Source: Erythrobasidium yunnanense
Lineage: Eukaryota > Basidiomycota > Cystobasidiomycetes > Erythrobasidiales > Erythrobasidiaceae
Assembly: GCA_001600175.1 (NCBI GenBank)
Contig: BCJC01000003.1
Location: 1,550,001-1,614,000, forward strand
DNA length: 64,000 bases
Direction: 5' to 3'
Shown here: one piece after another, positions 1 to 10,729 of the stretch
Position numbering within the stretch: the stretch's first letter is position 1
How the letters are laid out: every line of letters begins with the position of its first letter
Position numbers and translations under genes: made by a program
Notes under the pieces: model-generated
Told to the model about the DNA's origin: nothing
The model's input: only the letters and a program-made list of their open reading frames with translations
Database searches by the model: none

Positions 1-7
1 CGAAAAC

Positions 8-229
8 ATGTCTCAGCGGCGACCAGCTCCGGTGTGCACCCACCCCAGGCTGTATCTGACCATGGATTCCAACCGCAACTATATCATGAGATGCACCACT
101 TGTACGTATTGGCGCTATGCCACTGCAAGGGAGGTTCATTGCCAGAATGGCTGTGATTGGAAGCCAGATCCTCAGTTCGGACCTCGACATTTCAAATGCG
201 ATAACTGCGGTTCTAAGTGTCACTATTAG
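8..229 (+). CDS. Small cysteine-rich protein or last exon of a gene cut by the window edge
   Basis: A 73-codon frame opens 8 bases into the window and ends at a TAG. It carries paired cysteines (CTTC, then HCQNGC, then CDNCGSKC), the spacing expected of a small zinc-binding fold, but I do not recognise the family. The frame begins so close to the edge that it may be the end of a longer gene. A second overlapping plus-strand frame to 410 has no recognisable character. Whether this is a gene at all is uncertain. Confidence 0.35.
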   Translation: MSQRRPAPVCTHPRLYLTMDSNRNYIMRCTTCTYWRYATAREVHCQNGCDWKPDPQFGPRHFKCDNCGSKCHY

Positions 230-496
230 CAACTCAGCTGGAGCATTCTCTGATCTGTTATCAGAGGGAACCAGCCTAGTTTTCATGAGCAGAATAGTTC
301 ATGACTTGAGCCAGCAGCTAGATATGCAACGACCCTTGGCTTGTGTCAGTACCACCAGCAGCATGACTGCAATCGCAGACCCGGCTGACGTCTCGCATGG
401 GGACTACTAAGTCCTTTTGCGTTGCTGGAGACGGATCTCAGCTATAGGTGAATGACCAAAAGCGTAAAAGTCGAGTTGCTAGGGCTCGGCAACCGA
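230..496. other. Intergenic stretch, nothing recognised
   Basis: Sequence between the small cysteine-rich frame and the 3' end of the minus-strand splicing factor gene. I see no convincing coding, RNA or repeat feature. Confidence 0.4.
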
Positions 497-1659
497 CTAC
501 CTCCGCCTCGCATACTCTCGCTCTCTAGAGTCTTCTCTACCCCTTCTGCGCGGTTGATCGTCGTCTGGAGTATAGCTCCGCCTTGACCTCGGTTCTGGAG
601 ACCGCCTTCGACCTTCCGCTTCTCGCGAGTAAGACCGTCTTCTCTGTCTTCTCGAGTCCCTATCCTCGTCCGAAAAGTCGTCTCTCCGCCGCTCATCTCG
701 CCTACGATCTGGACTTCTTGATCTACTCCTACTCCTCGTTCTACGCGGCGGATCATCATCTTCCCTCCTCCTTCCCTTCTCAGCTCTCTTCACTCTTCGC
801 TCTTCTTTCCTCCTTCGTCGTTCCTCTTTGTCCTCTTTCGTCCGCCCAGCTGACTTATCGCTCTTCTTGCGCTTCTTCTTGGTTGTATGCGTGCCATTGG
901 CTATTGCGAGCGCGCGGTCTTCTTTGCGCTGTTGTATAAGATAGGCTGCCATAGGGTCGTCTGGGTCGATACCGTCGTATAGATCCTCGTCCTCTTCCGA
1001 GGGTGCAGAATCAGAGTCGCCGTCGGGGTCTGCAATGGCACTCAGTCAGTACAAGGCATATAGTAAGAGATAGAGTCTGAACCCACTCATGAACAGCTCC
1101 GGCCTGGCGTTCATCTTCTCCATATCGGCCTCCTTCATTTTCCCATCTTCTCCCTTTTCCAGCTGTTTGTATTTATCGACATGATCCACTCTGAGTGTTC
1201 TATCGAGTACTTTTGCGCCATTGAGGTTGTCCACAGCCAGGATGGTAGACTTCTGATCTTCATACATTAAAAAGCCGAATCCTCGTGTTTTGCCAGTCTG
1301 CTTGTCGCGAGGCAGATTGATGTCGACGGGCTCGCCGTATTGCGAGAAGATGGTGATCACATCGCCTTCAGTGAGCTGAGGCGCCAGGCCTGCGACGAGG
1401 GAGAAATACGATAAAGTCAGATTGACTTCGCTCAAAGACCTGCTTGAACAGCATCCTGACAGCAGCAGTAGCATGTCCTCACCTCCTACGAAGATGTAGG
1501 CGCTGTCCTTGTACTGGTCGTGCCAAGATCCGCCTTGTTCACCGCTCACAGCGCGAGCCAGCTCTTGCTTGTTGATCCGCTCAATCTCGCGAACGACGCT
1601 GTAAGAGCCATATCAGTTGAGTATTTCAAGTTATAGACCTGGCTCTGCTCTCACTTCAT
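497..1659 (-). CDS. RBMX2/Ist3 (Cwf29)-type spliceosomal RNA-binding protein
   Basis: A single-RRM splicing factor of the RBMX2/Ist3 family, in yeast a member of the RES complex of activated spliceosomes. The tiny first exon (ATG at 1657-1659, five bases) splices to give MNVVREIERINKQELARAVS, the family's characteristic N-terminus, which fixes the start. The RRM follows, with RNP2-like AYIFVGGL (split by an intron near 1390-1480) and RNP1 RGFGFLMY, ending near VDHVDKYKQ. The next exon encodes an acidic patch and DPMAAYLI, also typical of the family. The C-terminus is a long Arg/Ser/Asp/Glu-rich tail. At least three introns are needed. The next gene upstream is on the same strand more than 500 bp away. 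Nuclear location is inferred from the family. Confidence 0.88.
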
Positions 1660-2224
1660 GGCAAGATTCTAGAGGATTTCGTGTCGGCGAGAACGAGAAC
1701 GAGATGTGTTGGATCAGAACAAGCATTGGTTAAGCATTACTGCGCATCGCAGACTACTACTACAGTGTCTACTCTAAGAGGATGAAAGCCTTTGCTACAG
1801 AAAGCTTACTGATGGGTGGGATCTAAAAAGTGGTAACTGTGCCAGAAAGGCTCCCTGCCAACCGATAGACCTAAAGGCATGCATAGGAATGATGCTACGT
1901 GTATGTTTGCGAGATGAACGAATGTGATGCGTCTTTTGGTAATGCTTGGATATATATTTGGGAAGGATCGGCTTGAAGCTGTCCCATGTGACATGGTGAC
2001 AGAGCAGGAACAAACGTCGTTGGGATCATCCAGTGATGGATATGCATAGAGAGGGCCAGGTCCGCTGCTAATTGGCCGAATGAGGATTGAATAGTCATAG
2101 TAGGTCGAGAAGGAAGCGCTAGGGCCCACGGTCATAAACGCATATGGCTGTCGCTTAGACCCTTGAATAGTAAAGAGTGGATATGATTTTCTGTGTTGAG
2201 GATTCACGGAGAAGTGTAGAGCGA
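1660..2224. other. Intergenic stretch, 5' flank of the splicing factor gene
   Basis: About 565 bp between the splicing factor start and the stop of the next minus-strand gene. Short minus-strand frames occur (1795-2207) but lack recognisable motifs. I see no RNA gene or repeat. Confidence 0.4.
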
Positions 2225-4689
2225 TTACTTCTTTGCTCTTGAATCTTCTCCGTCCGCCTCATCTTCGCCTTCTGCCGCTTCATCAAAGCTAAAGACGCTC
2301 GCGTAGGTCTGGCTCCTTCTACTTGCATGTTGACTGAGCCTAGGGACACCCTGAGATCCTCTTCTGCCGATTCCAGAAAGGGATATAGTCGGGCTCGTTG
2401 ATCTCGCGGCACTACTGTCGACTGAAGAGGTTGTAGCGGCAGTAGTTGAGAGGAACTGAGGCGGTCTAGCTATAGAGTTACTGAGGCGTCTTTCCGTGAA
2501 TTGTAGAGGAGAGGTACGCGGAGAAGTAAGAGGAGGTGTGCCCCATGCTGGAGGTGCTTCCCAGTCTATATACTTCATGCTCTCGTCGATAGAAGCGATA
2601 GAGCCTCGATGTCTAGCTGCTTGCTCTTCGTCTTCGTCTGCTTCCTTCTCCTCGTCCGACGAAGAATTGTTCTGATTATGCGTGATCTCCCCAATGCCTA
2701 GCCCGAAACTGCCGTTCGAACGATGTGCTAGAGGTGGTCTCGAAGGAGGGTGCACCATAGTAGTCGGAGAAATCGAAATCTCGTTCTCATCTACTTCGTT
2801 CTGAGCTCTGACCGTGTAGCTACTTGAAGCAGCCGCGGAGGTATCTAGCTTTGGTAGCGCTCTCGCACCATCCCTACCTCCTTCGAGCGGGCTCTGCTGA
2901 TTCGGAGTCTGAGGTATCTTCGGCGAAGGCAGGCTATACGACGACAGTTCGTGCGTCTCGACGATCTGTGCCGCCAATAGTGTGTTTTCACTAGCTTGTG
3001 AAGCTTGTAGTGTCGATACTGCCGTCGTTGCTGACGAAGGAGTCGGAGAAGCAGTGTCTGCCAGCGTGTATTTCTTCCAGAAACGCTTCGATCGCGTACG
3101 AGGGGTGCCTTCGTCTTCTGCGTCGTTGTCGCCTCTCTTACCCATTCCTGGTAGAGATACCATCTTCTCGTCATTATCTTTGTTTCCACCTCGCGCGTAG
3201 GCAGAGAGAGACGAGCCTTTTCTGGCGTGCATCTTCTCTATATCTCCTCCTCGTCCATCACTATTCCAGAAGAGCGCACTATCGACGCTATTGTCCCTCA
3301 GCGTCAAAGCCGTAGGGCTGAATTGCGGCGGGCTAATCGGTATATCGTCGTTGGTATGGTTGTTGAGCCTGCTATCGGAGGGAGAAGCTAGGAAGCGCGC
3401 GGAGTGGACTTGGGCTGCTAGATTTGGTTTCTGGGTAAGTATGCGAGAATGCATGGAGAAGACAATGCGGGAGAGGAAGAGCTGGGTGAAGACTGCTGCT
3501 GGGAGCTGGTTGACCTGCGACAGAATGAAGCATCAGCTCCGATTCACTACAGATAGACATGTACGATGAAAGACGAAGACGTACCAGCTTGTACGGCCAA
3601 TCTTTCGGGCCAGCAAGCACCAGGACCAGATTCGAGAAATTGATCAGACAGATCGTTAAGGTATACAGTATATGATCTCTCTGCACTACTTCCATGATGC
3701 TTGTGATTCCAGCTGCTTTTGTGATACGGATATGGGTGATGGACTTGTAGAGCGTCATTGCGAGAATAAGGTGGTGCAGCAGCGTAGGGGAGATGAATAC
3801 GAGTGAATATACTGGCGTGGTGGGTATGAGAAGACAGGTAGAAATGCTAGGACTTGGAAGATATAGGCGGACGGCTAGCATACAAGAACATGTCAGTATG
3901 GAAGAAGAAGAGAGAAGCCAACGAACCCACAGGTGACGAGATGGTTCGCAGACATCTGAACTGCAAAGTCGACGATTGACAGGGCTAGCATAACTACTAG
4001 AACACGCTGGCTTCTATCGTATAGTGAATGCATTCTGTCGTAGCGATAGACGCGTCAAATAGAGCCTTATGGCTACTATAGCACGATACCATGCTCACCT
4101 AGTGACCATGACTGAATGTGAAGCCAGGGAGAGCACCGAGTAGGCGTAGGGAAAGTATCTCGTCCAGCTGCATACTATGGGATGCTGGGCCGAAGACGCC
4201 CAAGACGCAACCACGAATGTCGACCATGCTAGTGTGAGGTATCTGCGTCATTATAGATCATCACATCAGCTTGTGTTGCTCGAAAAACACAGGAAAGCGT
4301 TTGGACGCCGCCCTGCCCTGAATCTACAGCAGAGCAGAGCAAGGTATTCCAGTAGTCGCTGATACATACCTTGACACGAGGAATAGGTTTGTGAGTGATG
4401 CGACGCGTCTTGCTGCTGTTCTTTGCTGGCCTGACTGGGATCTAAGGACGAGTGCGATTTCCTGCGGTAAGTGGGCGAGCCAGTCCCAGATCTGGACAAA
4501 GTAGGCGATCTGCGCGCGTGTGAACAAGTATGTCAGTTGTTTCCAGCAGTTCTGACTGCATCGCGCTGCTTCGACAAAGTTTTCACATCTTGTCGGACGC
4601 GCCAAACTCACTGCGGTTAAGAGCGTGTAGACCTTTTGGACCTCGAAGACGGCGTCGGCGGTGGTATAGCCAGCGATACTGGATTGCAT
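2225..4689 (-). CDS. Seven-transmembrane protein, DUF6533-like, with long cytosolic tail
   Basis: A multi-exon membrane protein. The likely start is MQSSIAGYTTADAVFEVQK (ATG ending at 4689), which continues by splicing into TLLTAIAYFVQIWDWLAHLP, a first helix plus acidic/tryptophan loop like the DUF6533 family common in basidiomycetes. Further hydrophobic segments lie in exons near 4440-4390, 4250-4090, 4020-3900 and 3880-3590, including VYSLVFISPTLLHHLILAM and ILYTLTICLINFSNLVLVL. After the last helix (PAAVFTQLFLSRIVFSMHSR) comes a Ser/Thr/Pro-rich tail of about 400 residues, probably cytosolic and disordered. The family's function is unknown. Exon joints in the middle were not all resolved, so the protein model is approximate. 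The call rests on helix pattern and the N-terminal motif. Confidence 0.6.
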
Positions 4690-5578
4690 TGATGCAACAA
4701 TCGCTGGGAGCCAAAGAGCAGAAAGCGTCTTCGATGTTGAGCAGGAGAACACACTCGAGCACAGACCCTGCCCTGCTGGACCCGCGCCAGATCGAGGATT
4801 TGGCAGGCAAAGATTTGTCTAACTTGGCGTGACTACTACTTGTGAGATGTAAGATGTTGATTCGTAGATAGAAGAAGACAAGCTGTGCTGTCAGTCTGCT
4901 CGGATTTTGGCAGAGACCCCAGCCAGGCACCGCCGATTGACAGGTGCAACTTAGGGGGAAATGATGAGCTGTCAGTCCAGGGGTAATAGAAGAGAAGAGC
5001 AGGGAGGAAAGCGAATCAAACGAGGAGCATAGCATGATCTATCGTTGCTTGAGTCTTGAGCATCCAGCTGGAAGTTTCCATCAGGACACACCGAGCGGAT
5101 AATAATTCGACATCATGGTTCTCCTCCGTCGCGCTGACTGCTGGGGTAGCATCGTGGTCGTGTTACTGAGTATAGAGATAGCTAATCAACCTCTTGTACT
5201 TGTTGCGAACGTCCAGTCGGAGTGCGCTCAACCAGGATGGCCGGAAATGGCATGACAAATTAATCCTTCCACGCGAGAAGAAACGAAGACTTGGAAGCTT
5301 TCATACTGCAAGCAAGAAGTTGTGGAAAGATAGACGTCATTCATGTTGAAGGAAATGTGGGGGTGCAAGTGGAAGATTTCGCTTGAAGCCCAAAGAAGCA
5401 GAGTAGGGTATGCGCTCAAGCTACTTTCGAACATCATCGCAGTCAGTCAGTCAATGGAAGACAGACAGTATGATCATTAGGCAATCATGGTTTGGGATAT
5501 ATTGACCGCCCGGCTGGACCGAGTCACCTCTGTTCATTCCATCTAGCGATACAAACTTTCTAGCTTTGCTTGCACTAC
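4690..5578. other. Intergenic stretch upstream of the seven-helix gene
   Basis: Nearly 900 bp between the seven-helix gene start and the RPN2 stop codon. The minus frames at 4583-5035 and 5228-5437 have no recognisable motifs. A short extra 5' exon of the membrane protein could lie here, but nothing in the sequence demands it. Confidence 0.35.
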
Positions 5579-8500
5579 TTAGTCCTCGAATCCATCATAC
5601 TCAAAAGGTTCCGGCATGTCTGCGATAGGGCCTGAGCGGTCCACCATAGGCTGGGATGCCGGTCCCGTTGCTCCGGCAGCACCAGCAGGCGTCGCGTCCA
5701 TAGTTTGTTCATCACCACCGGTAGCAGCGAGCTGCAGTGCTCTCGTAGCCTGTTCCTCAACTAGCTCAACAGTTTCGTTTGGCGTCTGATCTCTCAGTAC
5801 TAGAATACCGCCTCCTGCACCTGAGTTCTGAGAATCGACGATCGAAGAGAGAATTAAAGCAGATGATGCTGATCCTTTCGTAGGCTGTGTCGAAGTTGAG
5901 GTGGAAGAGGAAGAAAGTGGGCGGACGGGAGTATAGCGGGATGAAGATGGGAAAGACACGTAGGGCATTTGAGCAGGGACGACTCTTGATAAGTTCGGTA
6001 GGTTTTCAATCGATGCTTCCGCAACTTCCTTTGTCTTCTTCTTCTCTCCCCCTTCTTCCTCTTTATCCTTGTCCGTATCATCAACCTTCATCTCGCTATC
6101 TTCAGCTACTTTTGCTGTTTCTTCCTCGGCCTTCTTTTCGCCATCCTTCTCATCAGTCTCCATAGCACTACCACTACCGCCGTCGGCAATTGCTTTCTCC
6201 TTCTCCTTCTCCCGCTGCCGGGCAGAGGCTTTTGCAGTCGTAGAAAGAACGGCAGTCTTGACTTTCTCAATCTTGTCCTTCTCGGGCGCTTTGAGCTCGG
6301 GAACGTATGCGAAGACGGACGGGCGGACATTTGAAGTGAACTCGAATTTGGGCATCTGCAAAGCCGCAAATCGCATCAGCAGCTGTCTGCAAGGCGAAGA
6401 GAAAGAAGAGGAAGAAGTGTAAGCCCACCTTCAGATCCTCATTGACTCCAATGATAGCAGTTGGCGAGAAAGCCAATACCGCACAATGCGCCATCGGGAA
6501 CCAGTACCAAAACTGCGTAAAGAGTGCCAGTCCCACTACAGCAGGCATGGACATGTTTCCATTCCCTCTCATCAGACTTATCGTAACATTTCTTCCACCC
6601 GCATCGATCAGACCCTGAGATAAGCTTGCACCAAACTTCGCCATGGGATCTTCGTGTTTGTCACTTATGATCTTCTCGAACAGTTTTCGCGCATCGCCCG
6701 CTTTGGGGTTCAGAGTGGAGTTTTGTTGAATGAGTATCATGGATAGAGCGATGCACGCGCCTTGGCGGACGAAATCGGTGGAGTCTTTTGTTAGGGGTTC
6801 GAGGATCTCGATAGCTTCTGGAAGACCAGTGCCGGCGCAAGAGATACCAAGTGCGAGCGTGGCGCCATAGCGGACGTGGGGGTTGTAGGACTCGCTGAGA
6901 AGCTGGACGACTCGAGGGACTTGGGAGGGCGAGCGGAAGAGAATAAAGCCCAAGGAAGTGACGGCGGCGCGTCGGACATCATCATTGACGTCCGAGACGG
7001 CGACGTGCAGTAAGCGGCGAATAGCTGAATTGGCGCCCGTACCAGCGTAGGCCATGGCGATGGTATGAATACCTCCGTAGCGTAGAAGAGGGTCCTGTCA
7101 CGATGTTTCGTCAGCTTTCTGCCTCTGCTATGATCAATCCTTGATGTGTGTAACCCACCTTATCAGCCATGAGCGTATCGATACACGCATCCGCCTCTTC
7201 CTGCTTTCCGTACATGAGCAAACTGATTCCTACAGCCAGACCACGGATGATCTTTTCATGCTGTGTCTCATGAGCGTATTGTAGCATCTCGTCGAGCGCT
7301 TTCTGGGAACCGGTGCCGAGCATCACTAAGCCCATGGCGTAGCCGGCAGCTTCACCTGCGACGGCGCTATCATGGAAGAGCGTGTCGCGGAGCTCGTCGT
7401 AGATCTCTGCGAAGTGACGAGAAGTTAGTAGATGATAAAGTACTGTAAGAGTAATGGAGCGCACCCTCGTTCCCGGTAGCCATAGCAGCTACACCCAGAC
7501 CGAGCGCAGCACCATGCTGTACGACTTCTCCTCCTTCAGCTTTCAATGAAGTTCTGAGGAACTCGAGAGCCTCTCTCGCTTTTCCGCCCGCAGCTGCGTT
7601 GTTCGCATGCACGAGTCCCAGGGCATACAGTGCACCTCCTTCGCTATACACACTAGCTCCCGGTCCACCACCACCTCCCGCGTTGGGCAGGTATGGCTGC
7701 AACAGACTCATACCATATTCCAGATTTCCTCTATGTATGACACCCAACCCAGCTGTGGCGGAGAATTTGCTCCAGTTGCTAGCTTTCGCTAACCAGTCCA
7801 AGTTGTCCCGTAAAAACTTGTCAGAACAAGTACCGGCGTTCACAAAGGCGTTGTTGAAGGTGATTGCGGAATGATAGATTGAGTTGCGGGCTTCGAGCGA
7901 TTCTTTCGACTTAGTAAGGATCTGTAGATCCGTCTTTGCGTGCGAATAGAGGAACTCGAGATGCAGCTTGACGGTTTCTCGGCCTGTGAGGATCGACTGG
8001 ACTTTGCTGAGCACGTCTGGCGAGATCTCGGAAGTGCCATTTGAAAGGGAGGTAGCAGCGGCTGCGGAGTCGTCCGTCTCCATTGCCTCAGTAGCACCAT
8101 TCGAAGATGAAGTGATAGCAGCGGCCCCGCCTAGACTCTGGCTGACGACACCTAGGAACTCTTGACTGGCTGTGTCGGCGAGGTCGAAAGCTATTTGATA
8201 GGCTTTGAGAACAGCGTCTTTGTCGGTCGTTGTGGATGAGGAGAGGAGGTTCTTGAGTAGCTCTGCTGCGAGAAGCGGGTCGTTCAGATGTACAAAGCAC
8301 TGGACTTGGCTGAAATGGTCGGGTTCGGGAAGAGATGAGTAGAGAGAGACAAGCTGGCGTAGGACCTATGAAATCGACAGGCAATCAGTAAACGATATTG
8401 CCGGCTTGGACTGACTTGCACTGACCTTGTTCCTGAAGTCGAGCTTGAGAACGATCGACATGACTACTTCCAGAACATAGCTGAGCAGACTTGCGTCCTT

Positions 8501-9127
8501 TGTCTCGCTGAATATACGTTCTATCACATCCAATCTCCTTGAATCCAGCGCTATCCCTAACGCTTGCCTGTACTCTTTGTCCTTTATGCACCTCGCAAAC
8601 ATCTGCTCTACGATAGACTGCATCTTGTCTAGATCTTCTGCAGACACGCCATCCACGAGTGTAGTAGCAGCTTTACCAGATGTAGATGCAGCATCCTCCT
8701 GAGCTGCCCGCGAGTCTACGTACTTGTCGATGCAGGTAGCGATGATAGTCTCGTAGTAGTCGAAGGACGCCGGGTCACTCTGGGCCGTTTCGACGTTGAA
8801 CAGAGGTCCAGCAGCGAGTGCGAATGTCAATGCATCGTCCAGGGATTGCAGATGGTAGTACACCTTGCTTGCGACGAGAGCCGCGAGCTGCCTCGTTTCC
8901 TTTGGCAAGTCGGCGTTTTCGTAGACCTGCTCGATGGCACTGATGCTTTCTGATATTTCTGTCCAGAAAGTGTTGACGAGGGATGTGTTGAGCTGGCTAA
9001 GCGCATACTCGAGAAGCGTAGGGTCATCCTCGCTGAGCAGGGCAAGGATCCCGGCTGGCGGCAACTACATCAGCCTACTTCTTGTAATGAATGTTACTGT
9101 CTGCTGACCTGCTGATGATACTGCCAT
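5579..9127 (-). CDS. RPN2: 26S proteasome regulatory subunit RPN2 (PSMD1)
   Basis: The largest scaffold subunit of the proteasome base, built of PC (proteasome/cyclosome) repeats. The start (ATG ending at 9127) gives MA, spliced to [20 protein letters not shown], the usual N-terminus. The middle exons (about 7480-8080) contain PC repeats of the form GLGVIHRGN and [11 protein letters not shown], continuing through [24 protein letters not shown] and [13 protein letters not shown] (about 6800-7460). The last exon carries [20 protein letters not shown] and a lysine/glutamate-rich insert, ending in a short acidic FEYDGFED tail. About six introns are needed. Total length near 1,000 residues fits the family. 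The protein acts in the 19S cap, nuclear and cytosolic. Its proximity to the BTB and F-box arrays is probably chance. Confidence 0.95.
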
Positions 9128-9365
9128 GATTCAATTGAATCTTCAAAGTTCTGGTCAAGATGCAACCTGCAGTTACGCGTCATCCCATCTTCTGTCGACC
9201 TTGCACCTACTCGGATTGGTGCAACAAGCTGATACTGACAATGAGACTTAGGATACTGAGACGAGAGTGCTGTCTGGAAGCTGCTGACAAATCTCACAGA
9301 GGAGAGCTGCCTTCTCTCGCTCTCTAGGCTCTAGCTCTTCGTGTATGCGAAGAAAGGCAACGCCG

Positions 9366-10541
9366 TCATATTGCTCTCTCACCTTTCCTTGTTGCTCCAT
9401 CACGGTATGGCTCCCTCGTCACTCTCCCGGTCACGCCAATATGAAGCATGGGGCCATCGTCGCTAGCTCGGCTCTTGACAGAAGAGGTCGGCGACCAATC
9501 TTCAGACGTGTGCGTCGCTGTGGCGATCTCGACAGCCTTGCAGCGGGTGCTTTGATCGGGTAGAGGATCTGCGGCCTCTAAAAAGTTGTAAGAAGTTGAT
9601 GAAGCCGAACGGAGTCTGCGAGCTATCTCGTGACATTCTTGCAGGGCTACAGAAGTGGCACGCATAAAGCAGGAGATCAGCAAAATATGTTACTGTCAGA
9701 AGCTATCGGAGCTCCCACAGACGGCGGAAGTAGAGAACTGACTGATCTCGTGATGTTGGCCAGTCTCGCCCAGCTGAAGAGTCACGTTCTGAACTGTACT
9801 CCAGTCTTCCCCCCAATTCTGAGGCACCGTTACGCCGAGTCTTCCACCGAAGCCCGCAAAGTGCGCCTCCTGGACATACCCGCTCTCTCCTATTCTCAGC
9901 TTGATAGGGCGACCATTTTTATCTTTCTTTTCTTGTCCATTCTCGTCCAGAAGCGGTATCAGTTCTGTGCGACCAGCAACGCTGAGGCTCGGTGGAGACA
10001 ACGTAGGACGGCAAGAAAAGCCGTAGCAATGAGCTAGCTCGTGCATGAGCGTACATGCTATGACGACGTATAGTCTGGCTGCATTTTCATGGCCAGCCAC
10101 CTCGAACCTCTCAAATGCCCGGGCTAGCTTATAGCTGATCATGATTTTATTGTTTTCCCCCGGTGCCGGGCGCCTCGTCCAGCCATAGCGGTGCGCTTGA
10201 TGATCACTGAATACGATGACGGGGAGATGATCGGATAAGAACCTGTCAAAGTGGGTAGCGAAGTTGAGTGCCTCGGGCGATCCAGCAGGCGGAAGCTGCA
10301 CCGAGTGAGAGCCAGCGTAGATGGGGTAATAGCTGTTGCGTAGGTGCGCATCGTTGCGTAGCGCTCTTGCCATTGTGCCGAGGAACCTGGGGATCGCGAC
10401 TGGAGGGACAAAGAAAGCATCTATACCAACATCGACCTCGTACTCAAAGCGGATGGGAGGAAGACTGAAGAGACGAGATACAGTGGGATGTCTGAGAACG
10501 AGGACCAATGCGATCAGAGGGATAGCTTGAACCAGATCCAT
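9366..10541 (-). CDS. Putative zincin metalloprotease (HELAH ... GESGYVQE)
   Basis: The long first exon (about 9740-10541) starts with a hydrophobic segment, VQAIPLIALVLVL, at residues 4-16: a signal peptide or anchor. HELAH at about residues 167-171 is an HExxH zinc-binding motif in a helical context (ACTLMHELAHCYGFSC). About 50 residues later comes GESGYVQE, a plausible glutamate zinc ligand as in gluzincins, followed by GFGGRLGV. Similar unannotated zincin-like proteins are known in fungi, but I cannot name a family. The frame runs on to a stop at 9696. More likely an intron between about 9745 and 9650 joins to a second exon (ALQECHEIARRL...) ending at 9366; that joint is a guess. The gene is divergent from the complex I gene, with only about 190 bp between starts. 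Proteolytic activity is inferred. Confidence 0.6.
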
Positions 10542-10570
10542 GTTATAGTATGATGTTTAAGTGTGGGAGA

Positions 10571-10634
10571 GTGAAGTGAAGTGAAGTGTATCGTATCGTA
10601 TCGTATCAGTGTGGTCTTGGTATTGGTATTGGTA
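10571..10634. repeat. Three stacked short tandem repeats in a divergent promoter
   Basis: Three different microsatellites follow one another: GTGAA x3 (10571-10585), GTATC x4 (10588-10607) and TTGGTA x3 (10617-10634). They lie in the 188-bp interval between the divergent starts of the zincin gene (10541) and the complex I gene (10730), so they occupy the promoter or 5' leaders of both. Confidence 0.85.
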
Positions 10635-10729
10635 TAGCCAATTCAATTCAGCCAAGTATTGGTCAAAACACAATCCTGTCAATCCTCGATATCATCCTGT
10701 ATCCCTTCGACCTAATTTTTGCTACGACC

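Noticed and set aside
583-939. Plus-strand frame of 118 codons
   Set aside because: It is the antisense of the Arg/Ser/Asp/Glu-rich tail of the RBMX2-like gene and has Leu/Ser-rich shadow composition.
5579-9127. Functional link between RPN2 and the BTB/F-box arrays
   Set aside because: RPN2 is a universal housekeeping gene over 11 kb away with unrelated genes between; proximity alone is no evidence.
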